Assembly (NCBI RefSeq): GCF_013410065.1 | Contig: NZ_JACCCW010000001.1 | Location: 1,297,187-1,361,186 of the forward strand | Direction of reading: 5' to 3' | Source of the DNA: Granulicella arctica | GTDB taxonomy: Bacteria > Acidobacteriota > Terriglobia > Terriglobales > Acidobacteriaceae | DNA length: 64,000 nt | Shown: piece by piece, positions 1 to 7,748 of the stretch | Layout of the letters: every line of letters begins with the position of its first letter | How positions within the stretch are numbered: position 1 is the stretch's first letter | Translations under genes and position numbers: made by a program | Notes under the pieces: generated by a model | The model's input: only the letters and a program-made list of their open reading frames with translations | What the model was told of the DNA's origin: nothing | Database searches by the model: none

Positions 1-1005
1 CCGGTGTCGGCGTTGACGATCAGCGATAACCAGTTGCGGTTGACGGTGACGCCCGGGGTGAAGGCGGGTGATGCGGCGACGGTGGTGCTTGATCCGGCGA
101 TGCCGTATTACACGGTCGAGGCGTCGGTGCGGACGGTTGCGGCGAAGGCGCCGAGCTCGGTCGATATCGAACGACCGCTGGGATCGAAGGTGCTGAAGGT
201 TTCGGGAACGATTGCGGTGGATGCCGGAGCGGATGTGGAGGAGGTAGCGATCCAGGACCCGGCGGAGTATGCGGCTCTGGCGTTGAAGGCGATGCTGGAG
301 GCGCGGGGAATCAAGGTGGATGGCGTGGCGCGTGCGGAGCATCGGGTGATTGAGGAGCCGAGTAGTTTTTTGAAGGAGACGCGGGAGCCTTTGCCGAATC
401 TGCCGAAGACGGCGGTGGCGTACAACGCGGTTTTTGGAGGATGTTTTGACGCGTGTCCGCTATCGGTTGAGCATAGGTCGCCGACGGTGATGGAAGACAT
501 TACGGTGACGAACAAGGTGAGCCAGAATCTGCATGCGGAGCTGCTGCTGCATCAGCTTGGCAAGGTGTACGGAACGGACGGTTCTACTGCTGAGGGGTCT
601 CGGGCGGTGCGGCAGTTCTTGTTGAACGTGGGGCTCGATAAGGACGACTTCGTGTTTTATGACGGTTCGGGGTTGAGTGGGCATGACCTGGTGGCGCCTC
701 GGGCTACGGCGAAGCTGTTGCAGTTTGCCTCGACGCAGCCCTGGTTTGCCGATTGGAAGAAGAGCTTGCCGGTGGGCGGGTTGGATGGATCGTTAGCGGC
801 TCGCTTTCCGAACGCTCCGCTGAAGGGGCGTGTGTTTGCCAAGACGGGGACGCTGGGTGAGGCGCGGGCGCTGTCGGGGTATGTCGAGTGCGCGAGCGGG
901 CGGACGGTGATCTTTTCGATCATGGTGGGGAGCCACATGCCGGGGACGAGTGCGGACCGGGAGGTCATGGACCGGATCGTGGCGGCGATTGCGGCGGCTA
1001 ACTAG
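1..1005 (+). CDS. dacB: D-alanyl-D-alanine carboxypeptidase/endopeptidase, PBP4 (DacB) type, 5' truncated by window edge
   Basis: C-terminal part of a periplasmic penicillin-binding protein of the S13 (PBP4/DacB) family, which trims or cleaves D-Ala cross-links in peptidoglycan. Visible signatures are VSQNLHAELLLHQLG (the region around the SxN motif of this family), YDGSGLSGHDLVAPRA, and the KTG box in VFAKTGTLGEARALSGYV near the C-terminus. The reading frame is open from base 1, so the N-terminus with the catalytic SxxK lies outside the window; a GTG at base 4 is not the true start. The gene ends with TAG at 1003-1005. Family identification is firm; the exact split between carboxypeptidase and endopeptidase activity cannot be read from the sequence. 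Confidence 0.9.
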   Translation, partial: PVSALTISDNQLRLTVTPGVKAGDAATVVLDPAMPYYTVEASVRTVAAKAPSSVDIERPLGSKVLKVSGTIAVDAGADVEEVAIQDPAEYAALALKAMLEARGIKVDGVARAEHRVIEEPSSFLKETREPLPNLPKTAVAYNAVFGGCFDACPLSVEHRSPTVMEDITVTNKVSQNLHAELLLHQLGKVYGTDGSTAEGSRAVRQFLLNVGLDKDDFVFYDGSGLSGHDLVAPRATAKLLQFASTQPWFADWKKSLPVGGLDGSLAARFPNAPLKGRVFAKTGTLGEARALSGYVECASGRTVIFSIMVGSHMPGTSADREVMDRIVAAIAAAN

Positions 1006-1522
1006 GGGTACCCCCTCCCCCCCCCTTATGTGGGAAGCTAACTCTTTTGTTTACAGCTTGATAGCCTTGTTGATATGGGCTATATATTTGCATCTAAAGG
1101 GGTTGCGGGTAAATATAAGATTCCATGGGAGATAGGGCCTCGGCTTAGTTGCTTGAGGGCTCATGTCTCTTTTTCTTTTGCGTGTACTTCCAGTGTAGCG
1201 AATCGTGGGGAGTGAATGTGTCACGTTTGGCGGATTTATTTTGGAGTAATTTGTTGTTTGTTTTGTTGGGGTTGCGGGGTTTTTGAGGGGCGAAAGAGGG
1301 TTGTGGGGGCTTGACACGATTTTTGCTGGGGTTGGAGAGAAGGCGGTCGCGCTGGGCGCGATGCCCACCTTAGCGACGATGAGGCTGTCGCGAAGATGGG
1401 GCACCCGATCCTCACTCCCACCCTTCGCAAGAGCGCGAAGGATGGGGCACCCGGTGTTTGTGTCCGGTTGTTGTGCGGGGCGGGATTTTCTTTGGAATGG
1501 GAGAACACTCTAGAATTGAAGG
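1006..1522. other. Gene-free stretch with palindromic repeat (family C)
   Basis: About 515 bases without a convincing gene. It begins with a C-run after the DacB stop and an AT-richer part around 1030-1130, and ends with a family C palindromic repeat (1343-1407) followed by a degenerate second hairpin (about 1420-1452, CCTTCGC...GCGCGAAGG). Short frames here follow the repeat and have no gene character. Confidence 0.7.
1343..1407. repeat. Dispersed palindromic repeat, family C, copy 1
   Basis: The core GATGCCCACCTTAGCGAC, a short loop, GTCGCGAAGATGGGGCACCC forms an imperfect hairpin (CTTAGCGAC against GTCGCGAAG). A second copy with a perfect 9-bp arm lies at 41310-41375, preceded by the same CGGTCGCGCT context. 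The match over about 60 bases between two unrelated intergenic places marks a dispersed, REP-like element. Confidence 0.85.
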
Positions 1523-1870
1523 GTGAGAACACATTTGATTTGGGTAAGTGCGCTGTCGCTGATGGTGGCGGGGTGCAAGTCGATTCCTCCGCCGACGCCG
1601 CTGGCGCAGTTGACTCCGCAACAGGCGGAGGGGCATGCGGTGTTTCAGACGAAATGCGGGGTGTGTCATGCGGATCGGACGAACGATCTGCTGCATGGGC
1701 CGGCGCTGCGGGGGATCTTCAAGAAGGACTATCTGCCGAGCGGCGCTCCGGCGAACGATGATCGGGTGATGGAGACGATCCTGCATGGTCGGAACATGAT
1801 GCCTCCGATGGGGAATACGATGGACCAGCAGGATCTGGATGATCTGTTGGCTTATTTGCATACGATTTAG
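1523..1870 (+). CDS. Small c-type cytochrome lipoprotein
   Basis: A 115-residue protein with an N-terminal lipoprotein signal (hydrophobic stretch then a lipobox ending at Cys18, VAGC) followed by a Pro-rich linker and one cytochrome c domain. The haem-binding motif is C45-G-V-C48-H49. Met residues in NMMPPMGN near residue 95 can supply the axial ligand, and the protein ends with the amphipathic helix typical of class I cytochromes. It should be membrane-anchored in the periplasm and carry electrons; the partner is unknown. The start is GTG at 1523, chosen because it places the signal peptide correctly. A family A repeat follows the stop. Confidence 0.85.
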   Translation: MRTHLIWVSALSLMVAGCKSIPPPTPLAQLTPQQAEGHAVFQTKCGVCHADRTNDLLHGPALRGIFKKDYLPSGAPANDDRVMETILHGRNMMPPMGNTMDQQDLDDLLAYLHTI

Positions 1871-1890
1871 GGCTTAGGGCAAAAGCAAAG

Positions 1891-1927
1891 GCAACCGCAG
1901 GTCCTTCGACTTCGCTCAGGATGACAG
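1891..1927. repeat. Dispersed repeat family A, copy
   Basis: Contains CAACCGCAGGTCCTTCGAC followed by TTCGCTCAGGATGACAG, preceded by a short track with CAA every six bases. The same block recurs at about 14670, 25864 (reverse), 41127, 41237, 56216, 58510 and 58607. It lies between two genes and has no coding content. Confidence 0.85.
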
Positions 1928-1975
1928 TTTTTGGGTGGGGTTACGGATTTTTGGACGGGCTGAGATAGGTTGAGG

Positions 1976-2350
1976 ATGAGCGAACTGGAGCCGGTAGAGG
2001 GCAAGAGCGTGAAGGGGCAGATGCTGCCGGGGATCGCGGGGATCTGTCTGTTCATGATCTTCATGACGATGGTGAACGTGTATGCGGGGCTGCATGGGGC
2101 GTATGGGGTGGGGATGACGAAGTACGGCATCCTGAGTTTGTGTACGCTGCTGGCGGTGGGAATCTTTGGGCTGCTGCGGCTGAAGAAGTGGGGCTGGGCG
2201 CTGGTGGTTGCGGGGTGTCTGCTGTTGTCGGCGGGCGATTTTTACTTCTATTCGAAGAAGCATGTTGGGTTCTTCCTGGTGCGCGGGTTGTTTGTGATGG
2301 TGTTCTTTCTGTATCTGGTGCGGCAGGAGACGCGCGAGCGGCTGGTGTGA
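1976..2350 (+). CDS. Small inner-membrane protein of unknown function
   Basis: A protein of about 124 residues with four predicted hydrophobic segments: GIAGICLFMIFMTMV, YGILSLCTLLAVGIFGLL, WALVVAGCLLLSAG and FFLVRGLFVMVFFLYLV, with short polar loops and basic ends. No enzymatic motif is visible and no family is recognised. It starts at ATG 1976; an in-frame TTG lies six bases upstream. The gene ends 23 bases before lipA on the same strand, so the two may be cotranscribed, but nothing ties its job to lipoate metabolism. Confidence 0.65.
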   Translation: MSELEPVEGKSVKGQMLPGIAGICLFMIFMTMVNVYAGLHGAYGVGMTKYGILSLCTLLAVGIFGLLRLKKWGWALVVAGCLLLSAGDFYFYSKKHVGFFLVRGLFVMVFFLYLVRQETRERLV

Positions 2351-2373
2351 GCTCCGCTTACAATGAGAAGACG

Positions 2374-3312
2374 ATGACGCCGCCGGTGGACGTGATGAAC
2401 TCGGAGCTTGTGCAGATTGACCTGTCGCCGCGCAGGCCGGTGAAGAAGCCGGAGTGGCTGAAGGCGAAGGCTCCGATGGGCGAGACCTTCCACAATCTGA
2501 AGAAGATGGCGCGCGAGCTGAACCTGCATACGGTGTGCGAGAGCGCGCAGTGCCCGAATATCGGGGAGTGCTGGAACCAGAAGTCGGCGACCTTCATGAT
2601 GCTGGGGAACCTGTGCACGCGGCGCTGCGGGTTTTGCGCGGTGCCGAAGGGGAAGCCGGAGCCGATCGATTTCGACGAGCCTCGCCGGGTGGCGTATGCG
2701 GTGGCGCAATTAGGGTTGGCGCATGCGGTGATCACGAGCGTGAACCGCGATGACGACAATGTGGGTGCGGCGCGGGCGTTTGTGAGTGTGATTGAGGAGA
2801 TTCGGGCGCAGGCTCCGGGATGCCGGGTTGAGGTGCTGACGCCGGATTTTCAGGGGAATGAAGAGGCGCTGCGGATGGTGGTGGCGGCGGCTCCGGAGAT
2901 TCTGAACCACAATATCGAGACGGTGCCGCGGCTGTATCGCGTGGCGAAGAGCGGTGGGCGGTATGAGCGGTCGCTTGGGTTTTTAGAGAAGGCGAAGGCG
3001 ATTGCTGAAGAGCTTTTCGGTAAGACGATTGTGACGAAGACGGGCATCATCGTCGGGATGGGCGAGGAGATGCACGAGCTGCTGGCGGTGTTTCGCGACC
3101 TGGCGGATCGCAAGGTGGATATTCTGACGATTGGGCAGTATCTGCGGCCATCGCGGGATCACTTGCCGATGGCGCGGTACTACACGCCGGAGGAGTTCGC
3201 GTTTTTGAAGCATGAGGCTCTGGGGATGGGCTTCAAGCATGTGGAGAGTGGGCCGCTGGTGCGGAGTAGCTATCATGCGCAGGAGCAGGCTGAGAGTACG
3301 GGGTTGGCGTAG
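2374..3312 (+). CDS. lipA: Lipoyl synthase (radical SAM)
   Basis: A 312-residue radical SAM enzyme that inserts two sulfurs into octanoyl groups on lipoyl domains of 2-oxoacid dehydrogenases and glycine cleavage protein H. The auxiliary cluster cysteines are C55, C60 and C66 (CESAQCPNIGEC) and the SAM-cluster cysteines are C81, C85 and C88 (CTRRCGFC). The C-terminal serine-bearing motif VRSSYHA that ligates the auxiliary cluster is present. The start is ATG 2374; a second in-frame ATG at 2395 is possible because the conserved core begins later. Cytoplasmic. A strong AGGAGG for the next gene sits immediately after the stop. Confidence 0.97.
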   Translation: MTPPVDVMNSELVQIDLSPRRPVKKPEWLKAKAPMGETFHNLKKMARELNLHTVCESAQCPNIGECWNQKSATFMMLGNLCTRRCGFCAVPKGKPEPIDFDEPRRVAYAVAQLGLAHAVITSVNRDDDNVGAARAFVSVIEEIRAQAPGCRVEVLTPDFQGNEEALRMVVAAAPEILNHNIETVPRLYRVAKSGGRYERSLGFLEKAKAIAEELFGKTIVTKTGIIVGMGEEMHELLAVFRDLADRKVDILTIGQYLRPSRDHLPMARYYTPEEFAFLKHEALGMGFKHVESGPLVRSSYHAQEQAESTGLA

Positions 3313-3321
3313 GAGGCGGTT

Positions 3322-3624
3322 ATGGATATTCGTTATCCGGTCATGCCGAAAGAAGAGTCGCGAGAGGTGCGGCGAGCGATCCGGAAGATTTTTATTGAGG
3401 TATGGGATCCGATTGGTGTGATGGCAGATCCTGAGTGGCCTCGCGATGAATACGATAGCTACATCGGTGAGGTTTTCGAGCTGCTTGTTTCTAATGCCTC
3501 AACCGAGGAGCTTATGGATTATCTGTTCGAGGTCGTCAACGAACGGATGGGAATGAGTCCACCGCACGGGCGTGAGGACATGAAATCGACAGCCGAAGCT
3601 CTGAAGCAGCTCGTCGTTATTTGA
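3322..3624 (+). CDS. Small DUF1871-like protein, possible immunity or accessory protein of the TssD island
   Basis: A 100-residue acidic protein with the block WDPIGV ... WPRDEYDSYI ... ELMDYLFEV, which resembles the DUF1871 type of small uncharacterised proteins. There is no signal peptide or membrane segment, so it is probably cytoplasmic. It has a perfect AGGAGG six bases before ATG 3322 and starts 9 bases after lipA, so it may be read through from lipA. It sits just upstream of a type VI secretion tube-like gene and an effector-like glycine-zipper gene; small acidic proteins in that position are often immunity proteins, but this role is inference only. Confidence 0.6.
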   Translation: MDIRYPVMPKEESREVRRAIRKIFIEVWDPIGVMADPEWPRDEYDSYIGEVFELLVSNASTEELMDYLFEVVNERMGMSPPHGREDMKSTAEALKQLVVI

Positions 3625-3722
3625 ATGCGGCAGGTCTGTTAGGAGAGCAATGCCGCAAGTTTCTGAAGTAGTTTTATGAGCATCTCACAATCCATAAAAA
3701 TCAAAGTTGAGGAGGAGTTGGT

Positions 3723-4136
3723 ATGGCAGTGCCCGCAACAACCACAGTCACGATAGACGACATCAAGTTTAATGCGATTACCGTCCATGTTGGACTTTCG
3801 ACCGTTCATGACGATTCGGGAATGCCGGCTATGGGCAGCACGCGTTGTGCCGTTGAGTGCGTTGTGGATATGCACGATAACGTCAATATGCCTTATGCAT
3901 CGTTACAGCGATTATTTGAGCTGGCGAAGGTGGTGACCAGGGACAAGATCAAAGACATCAAGATCGAGTTCTGGCAGGATGAGAGCCGCCAGGATGCGCT
4001 CTGCACTTACTCGTTCAAGGGCTGGCTCAGCAGCTTTTCGACGGGGAGTGGGGGCGGTATGAATCACACACTTTCCATGAGTATCCAACCGGCGCTCGAT
4101 ATGAAGAACTTCATCGATCTCAAGATGGGCAATTAG
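3723..4136 (+). CDS. Type VI secretion tube protein, TssD/Hcp-like
   Basis: A 137-residue protein that resembles the TssD branch of Hcp proteins, which stack as rings to form the inner tube of contractile injection machines and can carry effectors. Visible family features are the N-terminal beta strand TIDDIKFNAITVHV, the DDSGMP turn, the central DIKIEFWQDESRQDALCTY strand pair, the FKGW motif and the GMNHTLSMSIQP strand near the C-terminus. A strong GAGGAGG precedes ATG 3723. No sheath, baseplate, TssM or ClpV gene is in the window, so this is an orphan copy. It begins a tight run with the next two genes (21- and 27-base gaps). The call rests on motif pattern, not on a search. Confidence 0.6.
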   Translation: MAVPATTTVTIDDIKFNAITVHVGLSTVHDDSGMPAMGSTRCAVECVVDMHDNVNMPYASLQRLFELAKVVTRDKIKDIKIEFWQDESRQDALCTYSFKGWLSSFSTGSGGGMNHTLSMSIQPALDMKNFIDLKMGN

Positions 4137-4157
4137 CGACGTCGCGGGAGACAAAGC

Positions 4158-4637
4158 ATGGCGGAACTTGATATCGAGAAGCTTCGCGAGCAATGGCGCG
4201 AAAAGGTTGAGCGCATGCCGACCAAGGTGGTTTACGAGGCGCCGTGGATACGCTTCCTCATTGATCGCAAGGTGGTGCAGGAGAGACAGCTTTCTGATCT
4301 CTCCCGCATTTATGAGGTTTTCTCTGGTACGGATCTTTGGGCGACGGACCGCGAGTTCGCGGTTTTAGATTTTGGCGACTGCTTATGGGTTGTCCCAAAT
4401 ACCACGCCAATTGGCTTGATTTACCCAGAGTGGTCGGACTGGGTGATTGAAAACCGGGCATATTTCAACGCATACATCGGTGGCATTCCGCTCGAATGGC
4501 TCAATCCGCCTTTTCTTGGCATTCGGTTCGGGAGTGCCTTGCCCGTTGCCGGCGTATATCCGATCAATTCCTTACCGGCATGGAGTGTAGAGGGGCCGCT
4601 CGATCCTAGAGTGTCTCCTGCTGCCCCGCTTCCATGA
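4158..4637 (+). CDS. Unknown 159-residue protein between TssD-like and glycine-zipper genes
   Basis: A soluble protein not recognised as any family. It is rich in aromatic residues (about eight Trp), with a charged amphipathic N-terminus (about residues 1-25) and a mixed beta-like body containing LDFGDCLWVVPNTTPIGLIYPEWSDWV. No signal peptide or transmembrane segment is seen. It starts at ATG 4158, 21 bases after the tube gene, and ends 27 bases before the next gene, so it is almost certainly in the same transcript. By position it could be an adaptor or chaperone that loads the downstream protein onto the TssD-like tube; that is inference. Confidence 0.6.
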   Translation: MAELDIEKLREQWREKVERMPTKVVYEAPWIRFLIDRKVVQERQLSDLSRIYEVFSGTDLWATDREFAVLDFGDCLWVVPNTTPIGLIYPEWSDWVIENRAYFNAYIGGIPLEWLNPPFLGIRFGSALPVAGVYPINSLPAWSVEGPLDPRVSPAAPLP

Positions 4638-4664
4638 TGAAAGATGCTCTTTGAAAGGTTTTCT

Positions 4665-5570
4665 ATGTCTTCAGTTCCGTCGAGATTTCTTGGTACGTTA
4701 CCGGATTCGAGCTCGTCCCAGTCTGGACGGCGCATTCTGGTGCCCGGACGAACCAAGGCGGACGGGTTGCAGTTTCTCCGCTCTGTTGCTGGAGGAAGTA
4801 CTGCTGGTACCGGCACCACGTTTATGAGAGACCTGGAGATGTTGCGGCTGGACTACAACACCCAGGTCAGCATGATGGATGCAAAGATTACGGTGATGCG
4901 AGCCGAGGGAAAAGCGCCTGCCGAAATCGCGCAGTGGGCGGTCGCCGAACGACTAAGAATTGCTCGTTCCATACGCTGGCGTCAAAACCCGGGTGCGGTG
5001 GTGTCGCTCGAGATGCGGGATTATTACCAGTATGGATTTGGTGGGCGCTCGCTGGGCAATCTGAGTCGGCGTGTACTTAATTCAAATAAAGTTTTGGAAC
5101 CTAAATTTTCTCTTAATGAGACCCTGATCAAGGCCTCGATGAGGCCGAATGAAGCAGTGACCGGTGGTGCTGCTCGCGCTGCGGAGTATCTCCGGTTTGG
5201 CGGTCCAATCTTATTGACGCTTGGTGCGGGTCTTTCTATTTACAACGTCGAGTCGGCAGCGCCAGAGGATCGTGGACGTGTCGCGGCTGAGGAAGGAGGG
5301 AGCTGGTTGGGGGGCTGGATTCTTTCTGGCGCGGCGGTGGCGCTCTGTCTGGTTCTAGCTCCAGAGACTGGTGGATTGAGTTTGGCCGGTATAGGGTTTG
5401 TGGCCGGTATTGCCGGTGGTGTGGGTGGAAGTATGGCTGCTGACAAGATCTACTACTCTTCGCACGCACACCTTATCCCCAGCATGCGACAGACGGGGGT
5501 GATCCATCCGGGTATGATGCAGAGTTCGATGCCGCACCCTCCGGTTGCGTGTCCGCGATGCCACTCCTAG
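4665..5570 (+). CDS. Glycine-zipper membrane-active protein, putative secreted effector
   Basis: A protein of about 301 residues. The N-terminal half is soluble and charged; the C-terminal half has LRFGGPILLTLGAGLSIYNV, then an EEGGSWLGGW turn and two Gly/Ala-rich hydrophobic hairpins (GWILSGAAVALCLVLAPETG and LAGIGFVAGIAGGVGGSMAAD) of the glycine-zipper kind found in membrane-inserting toxins. The last residues hold a CPRC pair. There is no N-terminal signal peptide, which fits export by an injection tube rather than Sec. ATG 4665 has GAAAGG seven bases upstream; ATG 4644 is an alternative. A pore-forming role is inferred from sequence character and neighbours. Confidence 0.6.
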   Translation: MSSVPSRFLGTLPDSSSSQSGRRILVPGRTKADGLQFLRSVAGGSTAGTGTTFMRDLEMLRLDYNTQVSMMDAKITVMRAEGKAPAEIAQWAVAERLRIARSIRWRQNPGAVVSLEMRDYYQYGFGGRSLGNLSRRVLNSNKVLEPKFSLNETLIKASMRPNEAVTGGAARAAEYLRFGGPILLTLGAGLSIYNVESAAPEDRGRVAAEEGGSWLGGWILSGAAVALCLVLAPETGGLSLAGIGFVAGIAGGVGGSMAADKIYYSSHAHLIPSMRQTGVIHPGMMQSSMPHPPVACPRCHS

Positions 5571-5668
5571 CTATACCTTGAGCGGTTGTGGAACCGTTCC
5601 ATTACCTTTAGAAGGTGTTTAAAAACTGAGGAAGTATGAAGCGGTGTGCGGGTGTAACGATTGCCTCA

Positions 5669-5733
5669 GGGGCTAAAGCCCCCGCTTCTTTCCACTCTTT
5701 CGGCACGGCTGAAGCCGTGCCCTTTCAAACCCT
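5669..5733. repeat. Dispersed palindromic repeat, family B, copy 1
   Basis: Two palindromes in tandem: GGGGCTAAAGCCCC (5669-5682) and GGCACGGCTGAAGCCGTGCC (5702-5721), followed by CTTTCAAA. The same pair recurs at about 18012-18077 and 56089-56150, and the second palindrome alone at 50555-50574. Confidence 0.85.
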
Positions 5734-5799
5734 CTTCTTCGATAGTAGTTTTTAAACAGGTTCTTAGATGCTGGGGTGGTAACCGGATTACGAGGGAGT

Positions 5800-6081
5800 A
5801 TGGCACAAGTTTCTGAAGTAGCTCGGGTGGAAGCAGCGCTGAAGAACAAGGGTGTGAAGGAGCTGGAGTGGTCGCTCTGGTACTGCCGGATGCGGCAGTC
5901 GGTGTCGAGTGCGCGGCCTGCGGATGTGCGGTACTGGCGGGCGGTCGAGGAGCAGGTGCAGGAGATTCTGGAGCCGCCGGTGGAGACGAAGCGGTATCCG
6001 ACGCGGAAGAAGAAAAAGGCCGGGCGCGGGTTGGGGCTGGGGCCTTTGCCGGGTGAAGATACGGTGCGGGAAGAGACATAG
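5800..6081 (+). CDS. Small hypothetical protein with basic tail
   Basis: A 93-residue protein with a helical N-terminal half (VARVEAALKNKGVKELEWSLWYCRMRQ), an ArgPro-rich centre and a Lys cluster (TRKKKKAGRG) near the C-terminus. It starts at ATG 5800 with GAGGGAG just upstream and ends 85 bases before frr on the same strand. No family is recognised. The basic tail suggests nucleic-acid or ribosome contact, and its place next to frr would fit, but that is speculation. Confidence 0.55.
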   Translation: MAQVSEVARVEAALKNKGVKELEWSLWYCRMRQSVSSARPADVRYWRAVEEQVQEILEPPVETKRYPTRKKKKAGRGLGLGPLPGEDTVREET

Positions 6082-6166
6082 CGGGATTTTTGCGGGTCGG
6101 CTGCGCACGGCTTCGGGCGGCTCTGTAAAATATCCTTTGCGACAAAGTGAGTCAGAGGGAGACAGT

Positions 6167-6751
6167 ATGGCATCGGTCATGGCAGGCATTGAGGCGTTGA
6201 AGGGAACACACCAGCAGCTTAAGTCGAAGATGGAGAGCACCGTGGAGGACTTCCGGGGGCATCTGCTTGCGGCTCGGACGGGGCGCGCGAATGTGCACAT
6301 GCTGGACCAGATCAAGGTGGACTACTACGGGACGGATACGCCGGTGGCGCAGATGGGGCAGGTGAGCACGCCGGAGCCGACGCTGATCCTGGTACAGCCG
6401 TATGACATGGGGATGGTCTCGGCGATTGAGAAGGCGATTCGGACGTCGAGCGTCGGGCTGAACCCGATGACGGATGGCAAGGTGATCCGCGTGCCGGTGC
6501 CGCCGATGACGGAGGAGCGTCGCAAGGATGTGGTGAAGCAGCTCAACAAGACGCTGGAGGATCACAAGACGGCGATCCGGAACATCCGGCGCGATGGGAA
6601 CGAGCAGATCAAGAAGGCGGCGAAGGACAAGCTGATCTCGGCTGACGACGAGAAGCGTGCGAATGAAGAGGTTCAGCAGTTGACGGACGCGGAGATCAAG
6701 CGGGTCGAGGATCTGTTCAAGGCGAAGGAAAAAGAGATCATGATCGTCTGA
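6167..6751 (+). CDS. frr: Ribosome recycling factor
   Basis: A 194-residue cytoplasmic factor that, with EF-G, splits post-termination ribosomes. The whole length matches the family: SKMESTVEDFRGHLLAARTGRA at the N-terminus, TPEPTLILVQPYD in domain II, and PPMTEERRKDVVKQLNK followed by RNIRRDGNEQIKK in domain I. The start is ATG 6167 (reads MASVMAGIEALKG), with an upstream GAGGGAGA. The usual partner pyrH is not adjacent; instead a small hypothetical gene precedes it. Confidence 0.97.
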   Translation: MASVMAGIEALKGTHQQLKSKMESTVEDFRGHLLAARTGRANVHMLDQIKVDYYGTDTPVAQMGQVSTPEPTLILVQPYDMGMVSAIEKAIRTSSVGLNPMTDGKVIRVPVPPMTEERRKDVVKQLNKTLEDHKTAIRNIRRDGNEQIKKAAKDKLISADDEKRANEEVQQLTDAEIKRVEDLFKAKEKEIMIV

Positions 6752-6838
6752 GCGGCCGACCGGCTGTCAGCTATAGGTTAAGTTTGCGCGATACCTGCCG
6801 ATGATTCCCTTAGGGCTTTGAGTCCGTGGAGAATAAAT

Positions 6839-7249
6839 GTGGGGAGCGGAAATGAGCTAGAGGAGACGCCCGGCGCCGGGTTGGAGAGTGAGCAGAGCGG
6901 TTCGGTTTCCCAGGAAGAGGATGGGGGAGCGGATCGCAGGCAGTCTGAGCGATATCCGGTGGAGGGGTGGGCGGAGATTATGGTGATGGACGGCATGATG
7001 TTCCTGCGGGGACAGATTGCCGACATCGGCTCCGCTGGTTGTTATATCGCGACACGGGCGGATATGGGTTTGAAGCCCGGGGTGCATGTGACGATGATCT
7101 TCCGGGTGCGTGGCGTGGAGTTTCGGCCGGAGGGGATTACGCGGGTGGTGCAGCCGGGTAAGGGCGCGGGGTTTTCGTTTGTGCGAGTGAACTCGAAGCT
7201 GCGGGCGCAGTTGGATGCGCTGATCGATGTGTTGAACCAGTCTCGTTGA
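6839..7249 (+). CDS. PilZ-domain protein
   Basis: A protein of about 136 residues with an acidic low-complexity N-terminus and a PilZ domain, the usual cyclic-di-GMP binding fold. The arginine motif is present as RRQSERYPV. The second motif reads DIGSAG rather than the textbook DxSxxG, a variant in which the first Ser is Gly. This could weaken c-di-GMP binding, although such variants occur in acidobacterial PilZ proteins. GTG 6839 has GGAG seven bases upstream; an in-frame TTG at 6818 is an alternative. Cytoplasmic. Confidence 0.8.
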   Translation: MGSGNELEETPGAGLESEQSGSVSQEEDGGADRRQSERYPVEGWAEIMVMDGMMFLRGQIADIGSAGCYIATRADMGLKPGVHVTMIFRVRGVEFRPEGITRVVQPGKGAGFSFVRVNSKLRAQLDALIDVLNQSR

Positions 7250-7251
7250 GG

Positions 7252-7677
7252 CTATGAGGGGGCGATATCGTCCTCTTCGGCTGAGACCGGCGTGCCCTGG
7301 TGGTAGAGGATGCGCCAGCCCTCGGGGGTACTCTGCCAGATGGTGGCGCGGCGGGTGAGACGTTCTGACTGGCGGAGCGTGTAGGTGATCAGGTACGTAT
7401 CCGGGCCGAGGCGACGGAGGGCATGGTTGGAGCTTTGCCAGCCTGAAGCTGCTGCGTCGATCGGCGGATTCGTGTCGAGGCTTTGCAGGATGAAGTCGCG
7501 GCTATAGCGGCGACCGGACGCGCCGACCTCCCAGTAGTCGGTGATGGTGGCGCGTTCGTAGTCGGCACGCGTCGTCCCGAACTCCGGCGTATGGAAGATG
7601 GGCTCGCGTCGCCGTAGCTCATCGAGGATGGGGAGCAGATCGGGATCAGTGTGGGTGAAGACCGCGTGAGGAGCCAT
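7252..7677 (-). CDS. SnoaL/DUF4440-like NTF2-fold protein
   Basis: A 141-residue soluble protein with the pattern of the NTF2-like DUF4440 family: an N-terminal helix with LLPILDELRRREPIFH, a middle DYWEVGASGRRYSRDFIL segment, and C-terminal strands YLITYTLRQ and TRRATIWQSTPEGWRILYHQGTPV. Proteins of this fold bind small ligands or act as small enzymes; no catalytic residues can be assigned. It ends three bases from the stop of the PilZ gene on the other strand, so the two are convergent. No signal peptide. Confidence 0.75.
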   Translation of the reverse strand: MAPHAVFTHTDPDLLPILDELRRREPIFHTPEFGTTRADYERATITDYWEVGASGRRYSRDFILQSLDTNPPIDAAASGWQSSNHALRRLGPDTYLITYTLRQSERLTRRATIWQSTPEGWRILYHQGTPVSAEEDDIAPS

Positions 7678-7748
7678 GGAGCGATTGTAGAAGTGTTGTG
7701 AGGTGTGATCTGTCTGGGGTTCTTTGGTGTCTGTATACTTTTCGACCT

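Noticed and set aside
1051..1404. Minus-strand frame beginning MPHLRDSL
   Set aside because: Produced by the family C repeat; the same peptide start appears at the second repeat copy.
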